This document shows positions 8,591 through 17,419 of a stretch of DNA of 64,000 bases, one piece after another. Source of the DNA: Plantactinospora sp039889035. GTDB lineage: Bacteria > Actinomycetota > Actinomycetes > Mycobacteriales > Micromonosporaceae. Position 1 is the stretch's first letter; every line of letters begins with the position of its first letter. The notes beneath the pieces were generated by a model, which searched no databases, was not told the DNA's origin, and was given only the letters and a program-made list of their open reading frames with translations. Position numbers and translations under genes: made by a program. The stretch is taken from positions 1 through 64,000 of the forward strand of contig JBDQQY010000006.1 in the NCBI GenBank assembly GCA_039889035.1. Reading direction: 5' to 3'.

Positions 8591-9513
8591 CCGAATCCAG
8601 AGTGCGGGGCGGCGCCGAGGGGAGCGACGGCACCGGCCCGGTCGACGACTGGCCGGCCGGTGGCGGGCTGATCGCGGCGAGCCGGATCCCCGGGACCCGG
8701 CTGGCGGCGGTCGCCGCCGCCGCCGACTTCGCCGTCCTGCCGGTCGGGGCCGTCGAGTGGCACGGCCCGCACCTGCCGCTCGGCACCGACCTGATCCTCG
8801 CCGAGGGCTTCGCCGGGGAGAGTGCCGGAACACACCGGGGAGTTCTCTTCCCGCCGGTGGCGTACGCGGCCTGTCCCGGCCAGACCCGGCCCTGGCCGGG
8901 TACCGTGGCGATCCGTCCCGAGGTGGCGGTCGGCTACCTCTGCGACGTGATCGAGGGGATCGTCGCCGCCGGCTTCACCCGGTTGCTCATGGTCAACGGG
9001 CACGACGCGAACATGTCCACGGTGCGCGCCGCGATGGAGTGGGTCTCCGGCCGGCGCAAGGCCAGCCTGCTGCTGGTCAACTGGTTCCAACTCGTCACTC
9101 CGGACGAGACCGCCGCGCTCTGGGGCGACCGACCCGCCCGCGGACACGGTGGCGCGTACGAGACCTCCGGGGTGCTCGGCTTCGACCCCGGTGCGGTACG
9201 CCTGGACGCCGCCGCCGACCTGCCGCCGAAGTCCAGGCTCGGCACGGGGCATCCGTACGTGCTGGTCGAGTCCCGGCCCGACCCGTGGCAGGGCTGGTCC
9301 GGGCACGTCTCGCTGGCCAGTGAGCCGGCCGGGCGGCGGGTCCGGGAGCTGGCCGGAGCCCGGCTGCGCGAGGTGGTCGACGCCTGGCTGGCGGCCCCGC
9401 CACCCGGCCCGCCGGACGCCCGCCCGATCGACGCCGACCCGGCTGATCCCGGGGCGGCGGGTCCGGACGGGTTCGGGGCGGCGGGTCCGGACGGGTTCGG
9501 GGCGGGACGGTGA
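8578..9513 (+). CDS. Creatininase family amidohydrolase
   Basis: A 311-residue enzyme with the creatininase metal-binding motifs AVEWHGPHLPLGTD, VNGHDANM and GHGGAYETS. The family hydrolyses cyclic amide or peptide bonds (creatinine, FAPy, MftA in mycofactocin maturation). The start is GTG at 8578, inside the permease gene. The last 20 residues carry a duplicated GAAGPDGF segment encoded by a 24-bp tandem repeat, so the C-terminus is probably flexible. The context (importer before, amidohydrolase and lyase after) suggests opening of an imported amide or cyclic ureide. That substrate is inference. Confidence 0.85.
   Translation: MDELTESRVRGGAEGSDGTGPVDDWPAGGGLIAASRIPGTRLAAVAAAADFAVLPVGAVEWHGPHLPLGTDLILAEGFAGESAGTHRGVLFPPVAYAACPGQTRPWPGTVAIRPEVAVGYLCDVIEGIVAAGFTRLLMVNGHDANMSTVRAAMEWVSGRRKASLLLVNWFQLVTPDETAALWGDRPARGHGGAYETSGVLGFDPGAVRLDAAADLPPKSRLGTGHPYVLVESRPDPWQGWSGHVSLASEPAGRRVRELAGARLREVVDAWLAAPPPGPPDARPIDADPADPGAAGPDGFGAAGPDGFGAGR
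9451..9498 (+). repeat. Perfect 24-bp tandem duplication inside the creatininase gene
   Basis: Bases 9451-9474 are repeated exactly at 9475-9498. The unit is a multiple of three and duplicates eight residues (GAAGPDGF) near the C-terminus. It looks like a recent slippage event. Confidence 0.9.
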
Positions 9514-10463
9514 TGGTCGACCGGGGACTCGAGGTCGTCGACTTCCATCTGCACTTCCGGATCGGAGCCGACCCGACCATCCGGGCCGCCGAGGAGGCCG
9601 TCGGGATGCACCCGGGGGGCGAGCGGGAGCGGGCGGTGCGGGCCGCAGGGGCGGCGCCGTACGCGGTGGCCTGGCGCCGGGCCTGGGGATTCCCCGACCC
9701 GGAACCGCCGGCGCCGCACTGGCAGGACGAGGCCGACCGGTGGGCCGCCGAACTGCGCGGGCACGACATCCGGCGGGCGGTCTTCGTCACCGGCGGCGGC
9801 AACGACGCGGTGGCCGACCTGGTCGACCGGCACGCCGACCTCTTCCTCGGCTTCGCCCACCACGACCCGTTCCAGCCCGGCGCCGCGGCCGAACTGGAAC
9901 GGGCGGTACGCGAACGCGGGCTGCGCGGCTGGAAGATCTTCGCCCCGCTGCTGCCGGGCCCGCTGGACGACCCGGCCCTCGACCAGGGCTGGGCGACCGC
10001 CCAGCGGCTCGGCGTACCGGTGCTGGTGCACCTCGGCCACTACGGCAGCGCCGGCGGCCACTCGGCCAGCCGGTACGACAACCCGCGGCACCTCGCCGTC
10101 GTCGCCCGCCGCTTCCCCGAGCTGGCGTTCGTGGTGCCGCACTTCGGTGTCCAGCACGTGCAGGAGCTGCTCTTCGCCGCCTGGGGCTGCGCCAACATCC
10201 ACGTCGACACCTCCGGCTCCAACCAGTGGGTGCGCTGGATGCCGTACCGGCTCACGCTGGAGGACCTCTTCCGGCGCTGCTACGAGACGATCGGCCCGGA
10301 ACGGATCGTCTTCGGCAGCGACTCCTCCTGGTTCCCGCGCGGCTACGTGCGCCGGTACCTCGACGACCAGCTACGGATCTGCCGGGAGATGGGAATGCCG
10401 GACGCCGACCTGCGGGCGGTCTTCGCCGGGAACGCCGAACGGCTACTGCGGCTGACGGGATGA
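9510..10463 (+). CDS. Amidohydrolase family protein (ACMSD/amidohydrolase_2 type)
   Basis: A 317-residue TIM-barrel metal hydrolase. It has the N-terminal HxH metal motif (VDFHLHFRIG), a second-shell histidine region (VLVHLGHYG), a further histidine in VVPHFGVQH, and the terminal aspartate in FGSDSSWFPRGY. Family members decarboxylate or hydrolyse small aromatic or lactone substrates. The start is GTG at 9510 or ATG at 9513, overlapping the creatininase stop, so it is translationally coupled. Confidence 0.82.
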   Translation: MMVDRGLEVVDFHLHFRIGADPTIRAAEEAVGMHPGGERERAVRAAGAAPYAVAWRRAWGFPDPEPPAPHWQDEADRWAAELRGHDIRRAVFVTGGGNDAVADLVDRHADLFLGFAHHDPFQPGAAAELERAVRERGLRGWKIFAPLLPGPLDDPALDQGWATAQRLGVPVLVHLGHYGSAGGHSASRYDNPRHLAVVARRFPELAFVVPHFGVQHVQELLFAAWGCANIHVDTSGSNQWVRWMPYRLTLEDLFRRCYETIGPERIVFGSDSSWFPRGYVRRYLDDQLRICREMGMPDADLRAVFAGNAERLLRLTG

Positions 10464-10533
10464 CCACCGCCGGCCCGAGCCGGGCCGGAGCGGACGTACC
10501 GCCTCCGGCACCACGAAGGACACGAGGGACACC

Positions 10534-12015
10534 ATGACACGCACAACGTCGCTGACCACCTATCAGCAGCACCATCTGCGCCCCACCTACGACCACCACG
10601 CGCCGTACCTCTTCGGCCCGATGGTTCGGGCGAGCCAGGCGCACGTGGTGATGCTCGTCGAGCGGGGCCTGATCCCGGCGGAACGGGGGACGCGGTTGCT
10701 GCGCGGGCTGGGTGAGCTGCGGGCACCGGCCGGCGGCCCGGAGACCGCCGTGCCGCCGCCGTTCGACGGCAGTGTCGAGGACGTCTACTACCTGGTGGAG
10801 AAGCGTCTCGCCGAGGCGTGCGGCATCCCGACCGCCCAGCTTGACGTACAGCTCGCCCGCAGCCGCAACGATCTGGACGCGGGCGTGTTCCGGATGGTGC
10901 TGCGCGGCCAACTCCTCGACGTCCTGGACCGGGTGCTGGCCACCGCGGCGACCGCGCTGTCCCGGGCCGACCGCTACGCCGACGTGGTGATCACCGGATA
11001 CACCCACCGCCGCCCGGCGCAGCCGACCACCATCGGCCATGCCCTGGCCGGGTACGCCGAGGCGCTGGCCGGCGAGGCGGTGGCCTACGCCGACCTGCTG
11101 GACCAGCTCAACCGCTCACCCCTGGGCGCCTGCGCCTTCGCCGGCACCGACCTGGACATCGCCCCGGCCCGGGTGGCCGAACTGCTCGGCTTCGCCGGCC
11201 TGGTGACCAACTCGTACGAGGCGGTGGCCGGCGCGGACCATCTGGTCCGGGTCGCCACGCTCAACGCCCAGTCGCTGGCCACCGGGGCCCGGCTGGCCCG
11301 GACCCTGATGGACTGGCTGAGCTGGCGCTGGGTGGAGACTCCGGAGGAGTTCACCCAGGGCAGCAGCATCATGCCGCAGAAGCGCAACCCGGTGGTGCTG
11401 GAGCATCTCGTCTCGATGGCCGGTGCGGCGGCCGGTGACGCCGCCTCGGTACTGAACAACGTCGGCGCGGCGTGGTGGGAGGACTCCAACAACGCCACCA
11501 CGGACGTACAGGTGCGGCTCTGGGAGAGCTGCGACCGCGCCGAGCGGTTCTTCGCGCTGCTCGGGGGCTTCCTCGACCGGCTCGTACCGCTGGCTCCGCC
11601 GAGCCGGGAGGAGATCGTCCGGTCCGGGGCCACCACGACTGCGGCCGCCGACGCGCTGAGCCGGCACGGGGTGCCGTTCCGGGCGGCCCACTCGGTGGTC
11701 GGCGTGCTGGTCCGGGCCGGTACCCCGGACACCTGGACGGTGCAGCAGGTCCGGGCGGCGGCCGGGACGGCCGGCGTCGCCGAGAGCCTCGACGAGACCG
11801 CGGCGGCGGACCTGATCTCCGCTGCCGTCCGGCCGGAGTTGGTGCTGGTCCGGGCCCAGGCGGACGGTCCCGGTACGGCCGCGGTACGGGCCCAGGTCGA
11901 GACGCTGCGGGCGATCGTCTCCGGCGTACGGGACCGGGGCGACGCCCTCCGGGTGCGCCTGGCCGACGCCGACCGGGCCCTCGACGAGGCCGTCGACGGC
12001 CGGATCGCGCAGTGA
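10534..12015 (+). CDS. Argininosuccinate lyase/fumarase superfamily enzyme
   Basis: A 493-residue member of the ASL/fumarase/aspartase superfamily. The fingerprint GSSIMPQKRNPVVLEH carries the catalytic-serine loop, and the helical core has DVQLARSRNDLDAGVFR. Genuine ArgH has SSxMPQKKNPDxxE; the changed tail and the non-arginine operon suggest a catabolic lyase splitting a C-N bond to release fumarate, as in EDDS lyase. The start is ATG at 10534 after GAGGGAC. The stop overlaps the next gene by GTGA. Confidence 0.8.
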   Translation: MTRTTSLTTYQQHHLRPTYDHHAPYLFGPMVRASQAHVVMLVERGLIPAERGTRLLRGLGELRAPAGGPETAVPPPFDGSVEDVYYLVEKRLAEACGIPTAQLDVQLARSRNDLDAGVFRMVLRGQLLDVLDRVLATAATALSRADRYADVVITGYTHRRPAQPTTIGHALAGYAEALAGEAVAYADLLDQLNRSPLGACAFAGTDLDIAPARVAELLGFAGLVTNSYEAVAGADHLVRVATLNAQSLATGARLARTLMDWLSWRWVETPEEFTQGSSIMPQKRNPVVLEHLVSMAGAAAGDAASVLNNVGAAWWEDSNNATTDVQVRLWESCDRAERFFALLGGFLDRLVPLAPPSREEIVRSGATTTAAADALSRHGVPFRAAHSVVGVLVRAGTPDTWTVQQVRAAAGTAGVAESLDETAAADLISAAVRPELVLVRAQADGPGTAAVRAQVETLRAIVSGVRDRGDALRVRLADADRALDEAVDGRIAQ

Positions 12016-12977
12016 GCCTGCGGGCCGAGTCGACCCGGGTCGGGGGAGCGCAGCGGATTTCCGGCCCGGCGCCGGACGCCGCGGCGACATCCGGCCGGGT
12101 GCTCGGGATCGACTTCGGCGGTACCAAGATGGCCCTCGGGCTGGCCGACCGGGCCGGCCGGCTGCTGGGCATCGAGCGGATACCCACCGAGGCGGAGCGG
12201 GGCGCCCGCCAGGCTCTGGACCGGGCGCTCGACCTTGCCGGCCGGATGCTCGCCGGGGACGGCGGGGAGCTGGCCGCCGTCGGGATCGCCTCGCCCGGAG
12301 TGGTCCGGGACGACGGTATCGACCTGGCGCCGAACGTACCCGGCTGGGACCGGCTGCGGCTGGCCAAGGCGGTCCGCGACCGGCTCGGGGTAGCGGTGGT
12401 GCCGGTGGCCAACGACCTGAACGCGGCGGCCCTGGCCGAACTGCGTCTCGGCGCGCTCCGGGACGTCGACCCCGGACTCGTCGTCGGGCTCGGCACCGGG
12501 GTGGCAGCCGCGGTCACCGTCGGTGGCCGGGTGCTGCCCGGGCACCACACCGCGGCCGGGGAGATCGCGTACGCGGTCACCGGTGACGCCTGGGCCGGCG
12601 GCCCGGCGATGCTGGAACGGGTCTTCTCCGGAGGCGCGCTCGATCGGCTCGCCACCCGGTTCGGCCTGACCGGCGGGGCCGCGGCGCTCTGTGCCGAGGC
12701 GACCCGGCCCGGGCCGGTCCGGGACGCACTGCGGGCCCGCCTCGACGAGCTGGCCCGACACCTGGCCACCTGCTGCCTGCTGCTCGACCCCGGCCGGGTG
12801 GTACTGGTCGGCGGGGTGGCCCGTGATCCTCTGGTCCGGGAGTTGCTCACCGAGCGGCTGGCCGAGGTACTGCCGTACCGGCCGGAGGTCGTGCTCTCCG
12901 ACTTTCCGGACGACGCGGCGCTGCTCGGCGCCGTGACGATGGCGGCGGAGGCGGCACCGGCCGCCGGGCTGGGCTGA
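12012..12977 (+). CDS. ROK family kinase-like protein
   Basis: A 321-residue ROK protein without a DNA-binding domain. It has the phosphate-binding loop LGIDFGGTKM and the catalytic-Asp region VANDLNAAALAE. The CxCGxxGCxE zinc motif is absent where expected (after HHTAAGEIAY), so kinase activity is uncertain. GTG at 12012 overlaps the lyase stop. It is the last gene of the operon, ahead of a strong terminator. Two ROK proteins in one cluster suggest that a sugar or amino sugar is part of the substrate. Confidence 0.82.
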   Translation: MSLRAESTRVGGAQRISGPAPDAAATSGRVLGIDFGGTKMALGLADRAGRLLGIERIPTEAERGARQALDRALDLAGRMLAGDGGELAAVGIASPGVVRDDGIDLAPNVPGWDRLRLAKAVRDRLGVAVVPVANDLNAAALAELRLGALRDVDPGLVVGLGTGVAAAVTVGGRVLPGHHTAAGEIAYAVTGDAWAGGPAMLERVFSGGALDRLATRFGLTGGAAALCAEATRPGPVRDALRARLDELARHLATCCLLLDPGRVVLVGGVARDPLVRELLTERLAEVLPYRPEVVLSDFPDDAALLGAVTMAAEAAPAAGLG

Positions 12978-13027
12978 CCAGGCCGCCGGGCCGAGTCGAC
13001 CAGGCCGCCGATGAGCGGCCCGTCGCG

Positions 13028-13073
13028 CCAGGGCCCTTCCCGTTCGCGTCGGGCGGTACGGGAAGGGCGCTGG
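13028..13073 (+). terminator. Terminator after the catabolic operon
   Basis: A 16-bp stem with one mismatch (13028-13043 against 13058-13073) and a 14-nt loop, 51 bp after the ROK stop. Its GCCCTTCCCG core matches the terminator at 75-110. The rest of 12978-13316 shows no convincing gene. Confidence 0.75.
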
Positions 13074-13316
13074 CGGCGAGGCGATCCTTGGAACATCGGC
13101 AGGCTGGTTTCGTGCCGCTGTCCGGTGACGGCCGGCGGCCCACCCTCCGACTGCTGGCGAATCTGCCCGCCGGTCGGGCATCCGTGAGTGAACCTTTTCC
13201 ACCCGAACGGCGCGACGCGTCCGCCCGGGCTCCACCTCGGGCCACGACGGAGCGCAAGGGGAGGTTGAAAGGTTCGATTGAGGCCGTCGCCGGCGCGCTG
13301 AGAAGAGGGTGGGGCC

Positions 13317-13969
13317 GTGACCTCCGCACCGTCCGATCGGCCAACCAGAATACCCACCTGGCAGATCGTCGTGGCCTTCATGGGCGCCTCGGCCGCGCTG
13401 CTCACCGCCGTCTGGGGCGGTGTGGCCTCTTCTACCAGGCGGGCCAATCGAGCGTCGATTCCCCGGCTCCACCGGTGGCCCACTCCGACCAGCCGGCTCG
13501 GGTTTCCACCTCGCCGACGGGCCACCCGACCGTGAGCCCCGGTCCGGGCGGGAGCGGCGCGGACAGCATCCGCCGCCAAGGCAGCGTCACGATCGCCCGC
13601 GACGACGTCATCGACCTCGACACCGGACGCGCCGACTGGGCCGCAGCAGAAGCGCCGGGCGCGACCGCGACCGACCTCGAGTTCACCGACGCCGGACCGA
13701 CCCTGGTCAGCGTGCACGACGCGGTGATGGCGCGGCTGCCCGCCGACCGTACCGGCGAGCACTTCCGCGACTGCGCCACCCTCTCCGCCGAGTACGGCGG
13801 CACCCCGCTACGGGCTGACCAGATGCGTCCCGGTGTCAAGCTCTGCGTCATCACCGACCAGAAACACGTCGCCGTACTCCAGATCACCGACGTACGCAGC
13901 GGGGCTGACCGGGAACCGGAGCGGGTAACCCTCGCCGTCACCGTCTGGTCCCGCCGGCACAGCGGTTGA
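13317..13969 (+). pseudogene. Single-pass membrane protein of unknown function, interrupted by a frameshift
   Basis: GTG at 13317 opens a frame with a clear membrane segment (WQIVVAFMGASAALLTAVWG) that then runs into arginine-rich nonsense. Slipping by -1 at about 13424 continues the segment as GLFYQ, followed by a Pro/Ser/Thr linker and a 130-residue globular domain (DDVIDLDTGRADW, GVKLCVITDQKHVAVLQI) to the stop at 13969. The repaired product is about 217 residues, a membrane anchor plus an extracellular domain. No slippery heptamer is visible, so a one-base deletion or a sequencing error is likelier than programmed frameshifting. The family was not recognised. Confidence 0.6.
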
Positions 13970-14032
13970 ACGTGGCGTGGCGGACACGCGACCCCCATGG
14001 TGGTGCCGTCGATGGCGGTAGGTTGCACAGTC

Positions 14033-14743
14033 ATGGCCACGACCGCCGACGTCCGTCACGACCTCGCCAGCCTCGCCGACCCGAGCCGGGCGGAGGGAGT
14101 GAGCCGGTTTCTGCAGATGGTTCCCGGCGGATACGGCGAGGGCGACCGGGCCATCGGCGTCTCCGTACCGGACCAGCGCAGGGTGGCCGGCCGGTACTGG
14201 CGCGACATCTCCCTGGCCGAAACGGCGGAACTGCTGACGAGCGGCGTGCACGAGGAGAGGCTGACCTCGCTCTTCATCCTGGTCCGGAAGTTCACCAAGG
14301 GGGACGAGGAGGAACGGGGCCGGATCTTCGGCATCATCCTGGCCAACACCGGCAGCATCAACAACTGGGACCTGGTCGACTCGTCCGCGCCGTACATCGT
14401 CGGCCCCTGGCTGGTGGACAAGGACCGGAGCGTACTGGATCGGTTGGCCGGGTCGAGCCTGGTGTGGGATCGGCGGATCGCCATCATGGCAACTTTCGCC
14501 TTCGTCAAGGCCGGAGACTTCCGTTGGACCTTCCGGATCGGTGAACGGCTGCTGCGCGACCCGCACGACCTCGTGCACAAGGCGGTGGGCTGGATGCTGC
14601 GCGAGGTGGGGAACCGCGACAGAGCGGCGGCGGAGGAGTTCCTCGCGCCACGGTACCGGGAAATGCCCCGGGTCATGCTCCGGTACGCCATCGAGAAGTT
14701 CGAACCGCAGCGACGCCGGGAGTACCTCTCCGGCCTGGTGTAG
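14033..14743 (+). CDS. DNA alkylation repair protein, AlkD-type HEAT-repeat glycosylase
   Basis: A 236-residue all-helical protein of the AlkC/AlkD family, which excises N3- and N7-alkylated purines. The diagnostic region NNWDLVDSSAPYIVG matches the Trp/Asp pair that contacts DNA in AlkD, and LVWDRRIAIMATF supplies the following arginine. The length fits the family. Upstream in-frame ATGs at 13997 and 14012 exist, but ATG at 14033 gives the expected N-terminus. It appears to be a single-gene unit. Confidence 0.88.
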   Translation: MATTADVRHDLASLADPSRAEGVSRFLQMVPGGYGEGDRAIGVSVPDQRRVAGRYWRDISLAETAELLTSGVHEERLTSLFILVRKFTKGDEEERGRIFGIILANTGSINNWDLVDSSAPYIVGPWLVDKDRSVLDRLAGSSLVWDRRIAIMATFAFVKAGDFRWTFRIGERLLRDPHDLVHKAVGWMLREVGNRDRAAAEEFLAPRYREMPRVMLRYAIEKFEPQRRREYLSGLV

Positions 14744-14832
14744 ACGCCCCACCTGCCGGGCGTTCTCAGGGTTTCCTGTGAATGAGCCGTCGTGGCGGCG
14801 GTCAGCCGGGTGACGGGGCGCTGACCGTGCCG

Positions 14833-14869
14833 CCGGATTCTCCGGATTCTCCCAGAAGCTCTCAGAAGC
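14833..14869. repeat. Short tandem direct repeats ahead of the ABC/two-component operon
   Basis: CCGGATTCT occurs twice head to tail (14833-14841, 14842-14850). CAGAAGC then occurs twice with a 10-bp period (14853-14859, 14863-14869). The block ends 31 bp before the ABC start. Direct repeats with about a helical turn are typical binding sites of OmpR-family regulators, and one is encoded 1.8 kb downstream. Confidence 0.4.
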
Positions 14870-14899
14870 CGGTCAGCCCGGCCGGTCAGGCTCTTGCCC

Positions 14900-15814
14900 A
14901 TGACAGTGATTGAGGTACGGGGGCTGACCAAGCGGTACGGGTCCGACACGGTGGTGGACGACCTGTCGTTCACCGTCGAACCCGGGCAGGTGACCGGTTT
15001 CCTCGGCCCGAACGGCGCCGGCAAGTCCACGACGATGAAGATGATCATGGGTCTGGCCGCCCCCACCCGAGGTTCCGTCACCATCGCCGGTCGCCGCTAC
15101 CGCGAACTCCCGGTGCCGCTGACCGAGGTGGGCGCGCTACTCGACGCCAGCGCCGTGCACGGCGGCCGGAAGGCGTACGACCACCTGCTGGCGCTCGCGG
15201 TGAGCAACGGCCTGCCCCGGCGCCGGGTCGACGAGGTGCTCGCCCGGACCGGGCTCGAGGGTGTGGCCGGCAAGCGGGTGGGAGGGTTCTCGCTCGGCAT
15301 GCGACAGCGACTCGGCATCGCGGCGACGCTGCTCGGCGACCCGCGGGTGCTGATCTTCGACGAGCCGGTGAACGGGCTCGACCCCGAGGGGATCCGCTGG
15401 ATCCGGGACTTCATGCGCTGCCTGGCCGGCGAGGGCCGGGCGGTGCTGGTCTCCAGCCACCTGATGAGCGAGATGGCGCAGACCGCCGACCACCTGGTCG
15501 TGATCGGCCGGGGCCGGCTCATCGCCGACACCGGCATGACCGAGTTCATGCACGCCAACGGCGAGGGCACCGTGCTCGTCCGGGTGCCCGATCCGGGTGC
15601 CTTCGCGCAGCGGCTGGTCGCCGCCGGGGCCACCGTGCGGGACGGTCTGGAGGCCTCGCTCGTCGTCTCCGGCATGACGAGCGGGGAGATCGGCAAGCTT
15701 GCCGCGTACCACGGCGTCGTGCTCAGCGAACTCACCCCGCAGCGGGCCTCGCTGGAGGACGCCTTCATGGAGCTGACCAAGGCCAGCACCGAGTACCAGG
15801 GAGCTGCGGCGTGA
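14900..15814 (+). CDS. ABC transporter ATP-binding protein (ABC-2 exporter type)
   Basis: A 304-residue ATPase with Walker A GPNGAGKSTTMK, signature LGMRQRLGIAATLL and Walker B VLIFDEPVNGLDPEG. The C-terminal extension is typical of drug or lantibiotic exporters. ATG at 14900 is preferred over TTG at 14894. It overlaps the permease by 4 bp (GTGA). The response regulator and histidine kinase follow, a common arrangement for envelope-stress or antibiotic-induced exporters. Confidence 0.9.
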   Translation: MTVIEVRGLTKRYGSDTVVDDLSFTVEPGQVTGFLGPNGAGKSTTMKMIMGLAAPTRGSVTIAGRRYRELPVPLTEVGALLDASAVHGGRKAYDHLLALAVSNGLPRRRVDEVLARTGLEGVAGKRVGGFSLGMRQRLGIAATLLGDPRVLIFDEPVNGLDPEGIRWIRDFMRCLAGEGRAVLVSSHLMSEMAQTADHLVVIGRGRLIADTGMTEFMHANGEGTVLVRVPDPGAFAQRLVAAGATVRDGLEASLVVSGMTSGEIGKLAAYHGVVLSELTPQRASLEDAFMELTKASTEYQGAAA

Positions 15815-16611
15815 AGTCGTCCGGCACCGCGACCGACCTGAGTTTCGCGTACACCCTCCGGGCAGAGTGGATCAAGCTCCGCAGTCTGCGCTCCACCTGG
15901 TACACCCTGGCCTGCCTCTTCGCGGTCGGACTCGGCATCACGTTCCTCGCCCTGAGCTCCGCCGGGACGGAATACGAGAGCGCGACGGCCGCGGAACGAC
16001 AGGCCTGGGATCCGACCGGCCGCAGTCTGATGACGTACATCGTCGCTCAGTTGATCATCGGCGTGCTGGGCATCCTGGTCGTCACCTCCGAGTACGCGAC
16101 CGGGCTGATGCAGACGTCGCTGACCGCCACGCCCCGCCGGCACCGACTGCTGGCGGCCAAGGTGGTGCTGGCCACCGCTGTCGCCATGGTGGCGGGCCAG
16201 GCGCTGATGTTCACCGCCTTCTTCCTCGGACAGGTCCTCCTCGCCACGCAGGACGTGCCGAACGCGGAACTCGGCGATCCCGGTGTGCTCTCCGCGGTGG
16301 CCGGCGGTGGGCTCTATCTCTCGGCAATGGCGCTGCTGGCGGTCGGTCTCGGCACGATCATGCGCGCCACGGCGGGAGCGCTGGCCACCCTGGTGGGGAT
16401 CGTCTTCCTGGTACCCGCACTCGCCGGCCTCTTCCCCTCGTGGATCCAGGGTCTCTTCGACTTCTGGCCGACTCTGGGCGCGGCGGCGGTCCTGGCGACG
16501 GTCCCGGACCCCGACTACCCGCACCCCTGGCTGAACCTGGCCGGGATGTGCCTCGGGGTCGCCGCCGTACTGGCCGCCGCGTTCGTGGTCTTCCGGCGTC
16601 GTGACGTATGA
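15811..16611 (+). CDS. ABC-2 type permease
   Basis: A 266-residue membrane protein with about six hydrophobic segments. It opens with a cytoplasmic TLRAEWIKLRSLRSTWYTL stretch characteristic of ABC-2 permeases paired with a separate ATPase. The GTG start overlaps the ATPase stop. It probably forms an exporter with the preceding gene; the substrate is not evident. Confidence 0.87.
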   Translation: MKSSGTATDLSFAYTLRAEWIKLRSLRSTWYTLACLFAVGLGITFLALSSAGTEYESATAAERQAWDPTGRSLMTYIVAQLIIGVLGILVVTSEYATGLMQTSLTATPRRHRLLAAKVVLATAVAMVAGQALMFTAFFLGQVLLATQDVPNAELGDPGVLSAVAGGGLYLSAMALLAVGLGTIMRATAGALATLVGIVFLVPALAGLFPSWIQGLFDFWPTLGAAAVLATVPDPDYPHPWLNLAGMCLGVAAVLAAAFVVFRRRDV

Positions 16612-16687
16612 CGGGCACCGGGGCAGGCTGCGCCGGTCGACCGCGCGGTGAGGTGTTCCGGAGCCCGGCCTCCGTACCCTGGCCGGC

Positions 16688-17419
16688 ATGGAACGATCAG
16701 GTCGGGCGATGACCTCCCGGGGAGGTACCGAGCGGTTGCTGGTGGTGGACGACGAGGCCACCGTCCGCGAGCTGCTCTCCGCGACGCTGCGCTTCGCCGG
16801 ATTCCGGGTGACCTCCGCGGCGACCGCCACCGAGGCGGTCGCCGCGGCCACCGAGGAGCCGCCCGATCTGGTGCTGCTCGACGTCATGCTGCCGGACATG
16901 GACGGCTTCGAGGTGGTCCGGCGGCTGCGCGAGCAGCGCCTGCCGGGCCGCAACGGGCCGGTGCCCGTGCTCTTCCTCACCGCCCGGGACCGTCAGGCCG
17001 ACAAGATCACCGGGCTATCCCTCGGCGCCGACGACTACGTGACGAAGCCCTTCGACCTGGAGGAGCTGATCGCCCGGATCCGGGCGATCCTCCGTCGTAC
17101 CGGCGGCCAGCACGCCGACGTGCTGACGGTGGGCCCGCTCGCACTCGACGCCGAGGGGCACCAGGTGACGCGGGCGGGCCGACCCGTCCGGGTCTCCGCC
17201 ACCGAGTTCCGGCTGCTGCGCCATCTGATGGAGAACGCCGGGCGGGTGGTGTCCAAGGCACAGATCCTCGACCAGGTGTGGCACTACGACTTCGGCGGCG
17301 ACGCCAGCATCGTCGACACCTACATCTCCTACCTGCGGCGGAAGGTCGACGCCGAAGAGCCCAAGCTCATCCACACCGTGCACGGCGTGGGCTACGTGAT
17401 CCGGGAGCCCCGGCGGTGA
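16688..17419 (+). CDS. OmpR/PhoB family response regulator
   Basis: A 243-residue regulator. The receiver domain has the acidic pair VVDDE, the phospho-acceptor in VLLDVMLPDMDG and the KP dipeptide in YVTKPF. The C-terminal winged helix reads VSATEFRLLRHLMENAGRVV...YISYLRRKVD. Its GTGA stop overlaps the kinase start. ATG at 16709 is an alternative start. It probably controls the upstream exporter. Confidence 0.93.
   Translation: MERSGRAMTSRGGTERLLVVDDEATVRELLSATLRFAGFRVTSAATATEAVAAATEEPPDLVLLDVMLPDMDGFEVVRRLREQRLPGRNGPVPVLFLTARDRQADKITGLSLGADDYVTKPFDLEELIARIRAILRRTGGQHADVLTVGPLALDAEGHQVTRAGRPVRVSATEFRLLRHLMENAGRVVSKAQILDQVWHYDFGGDASIVDTYISYLRRKVDAEEPKLIHTVHGVGYVIREPRR

Noticed and set aside
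10534..12015. Assigning argH
   Set aside because: The fingerprint differs from ArgH after MPQK, and no arginine gene is adjacent.
13263..13285. GGTTCGATT resembling a tRNA T-loop
   Set aside because: No acceptor, D or anticodon stems can be placed around it.
13410..13430. Programmed -1 frameshift in the split membrane protein
   Set aside because: No slippery heptamer or obvious downstream structure is seen; an indel or sequencing error is simpler.
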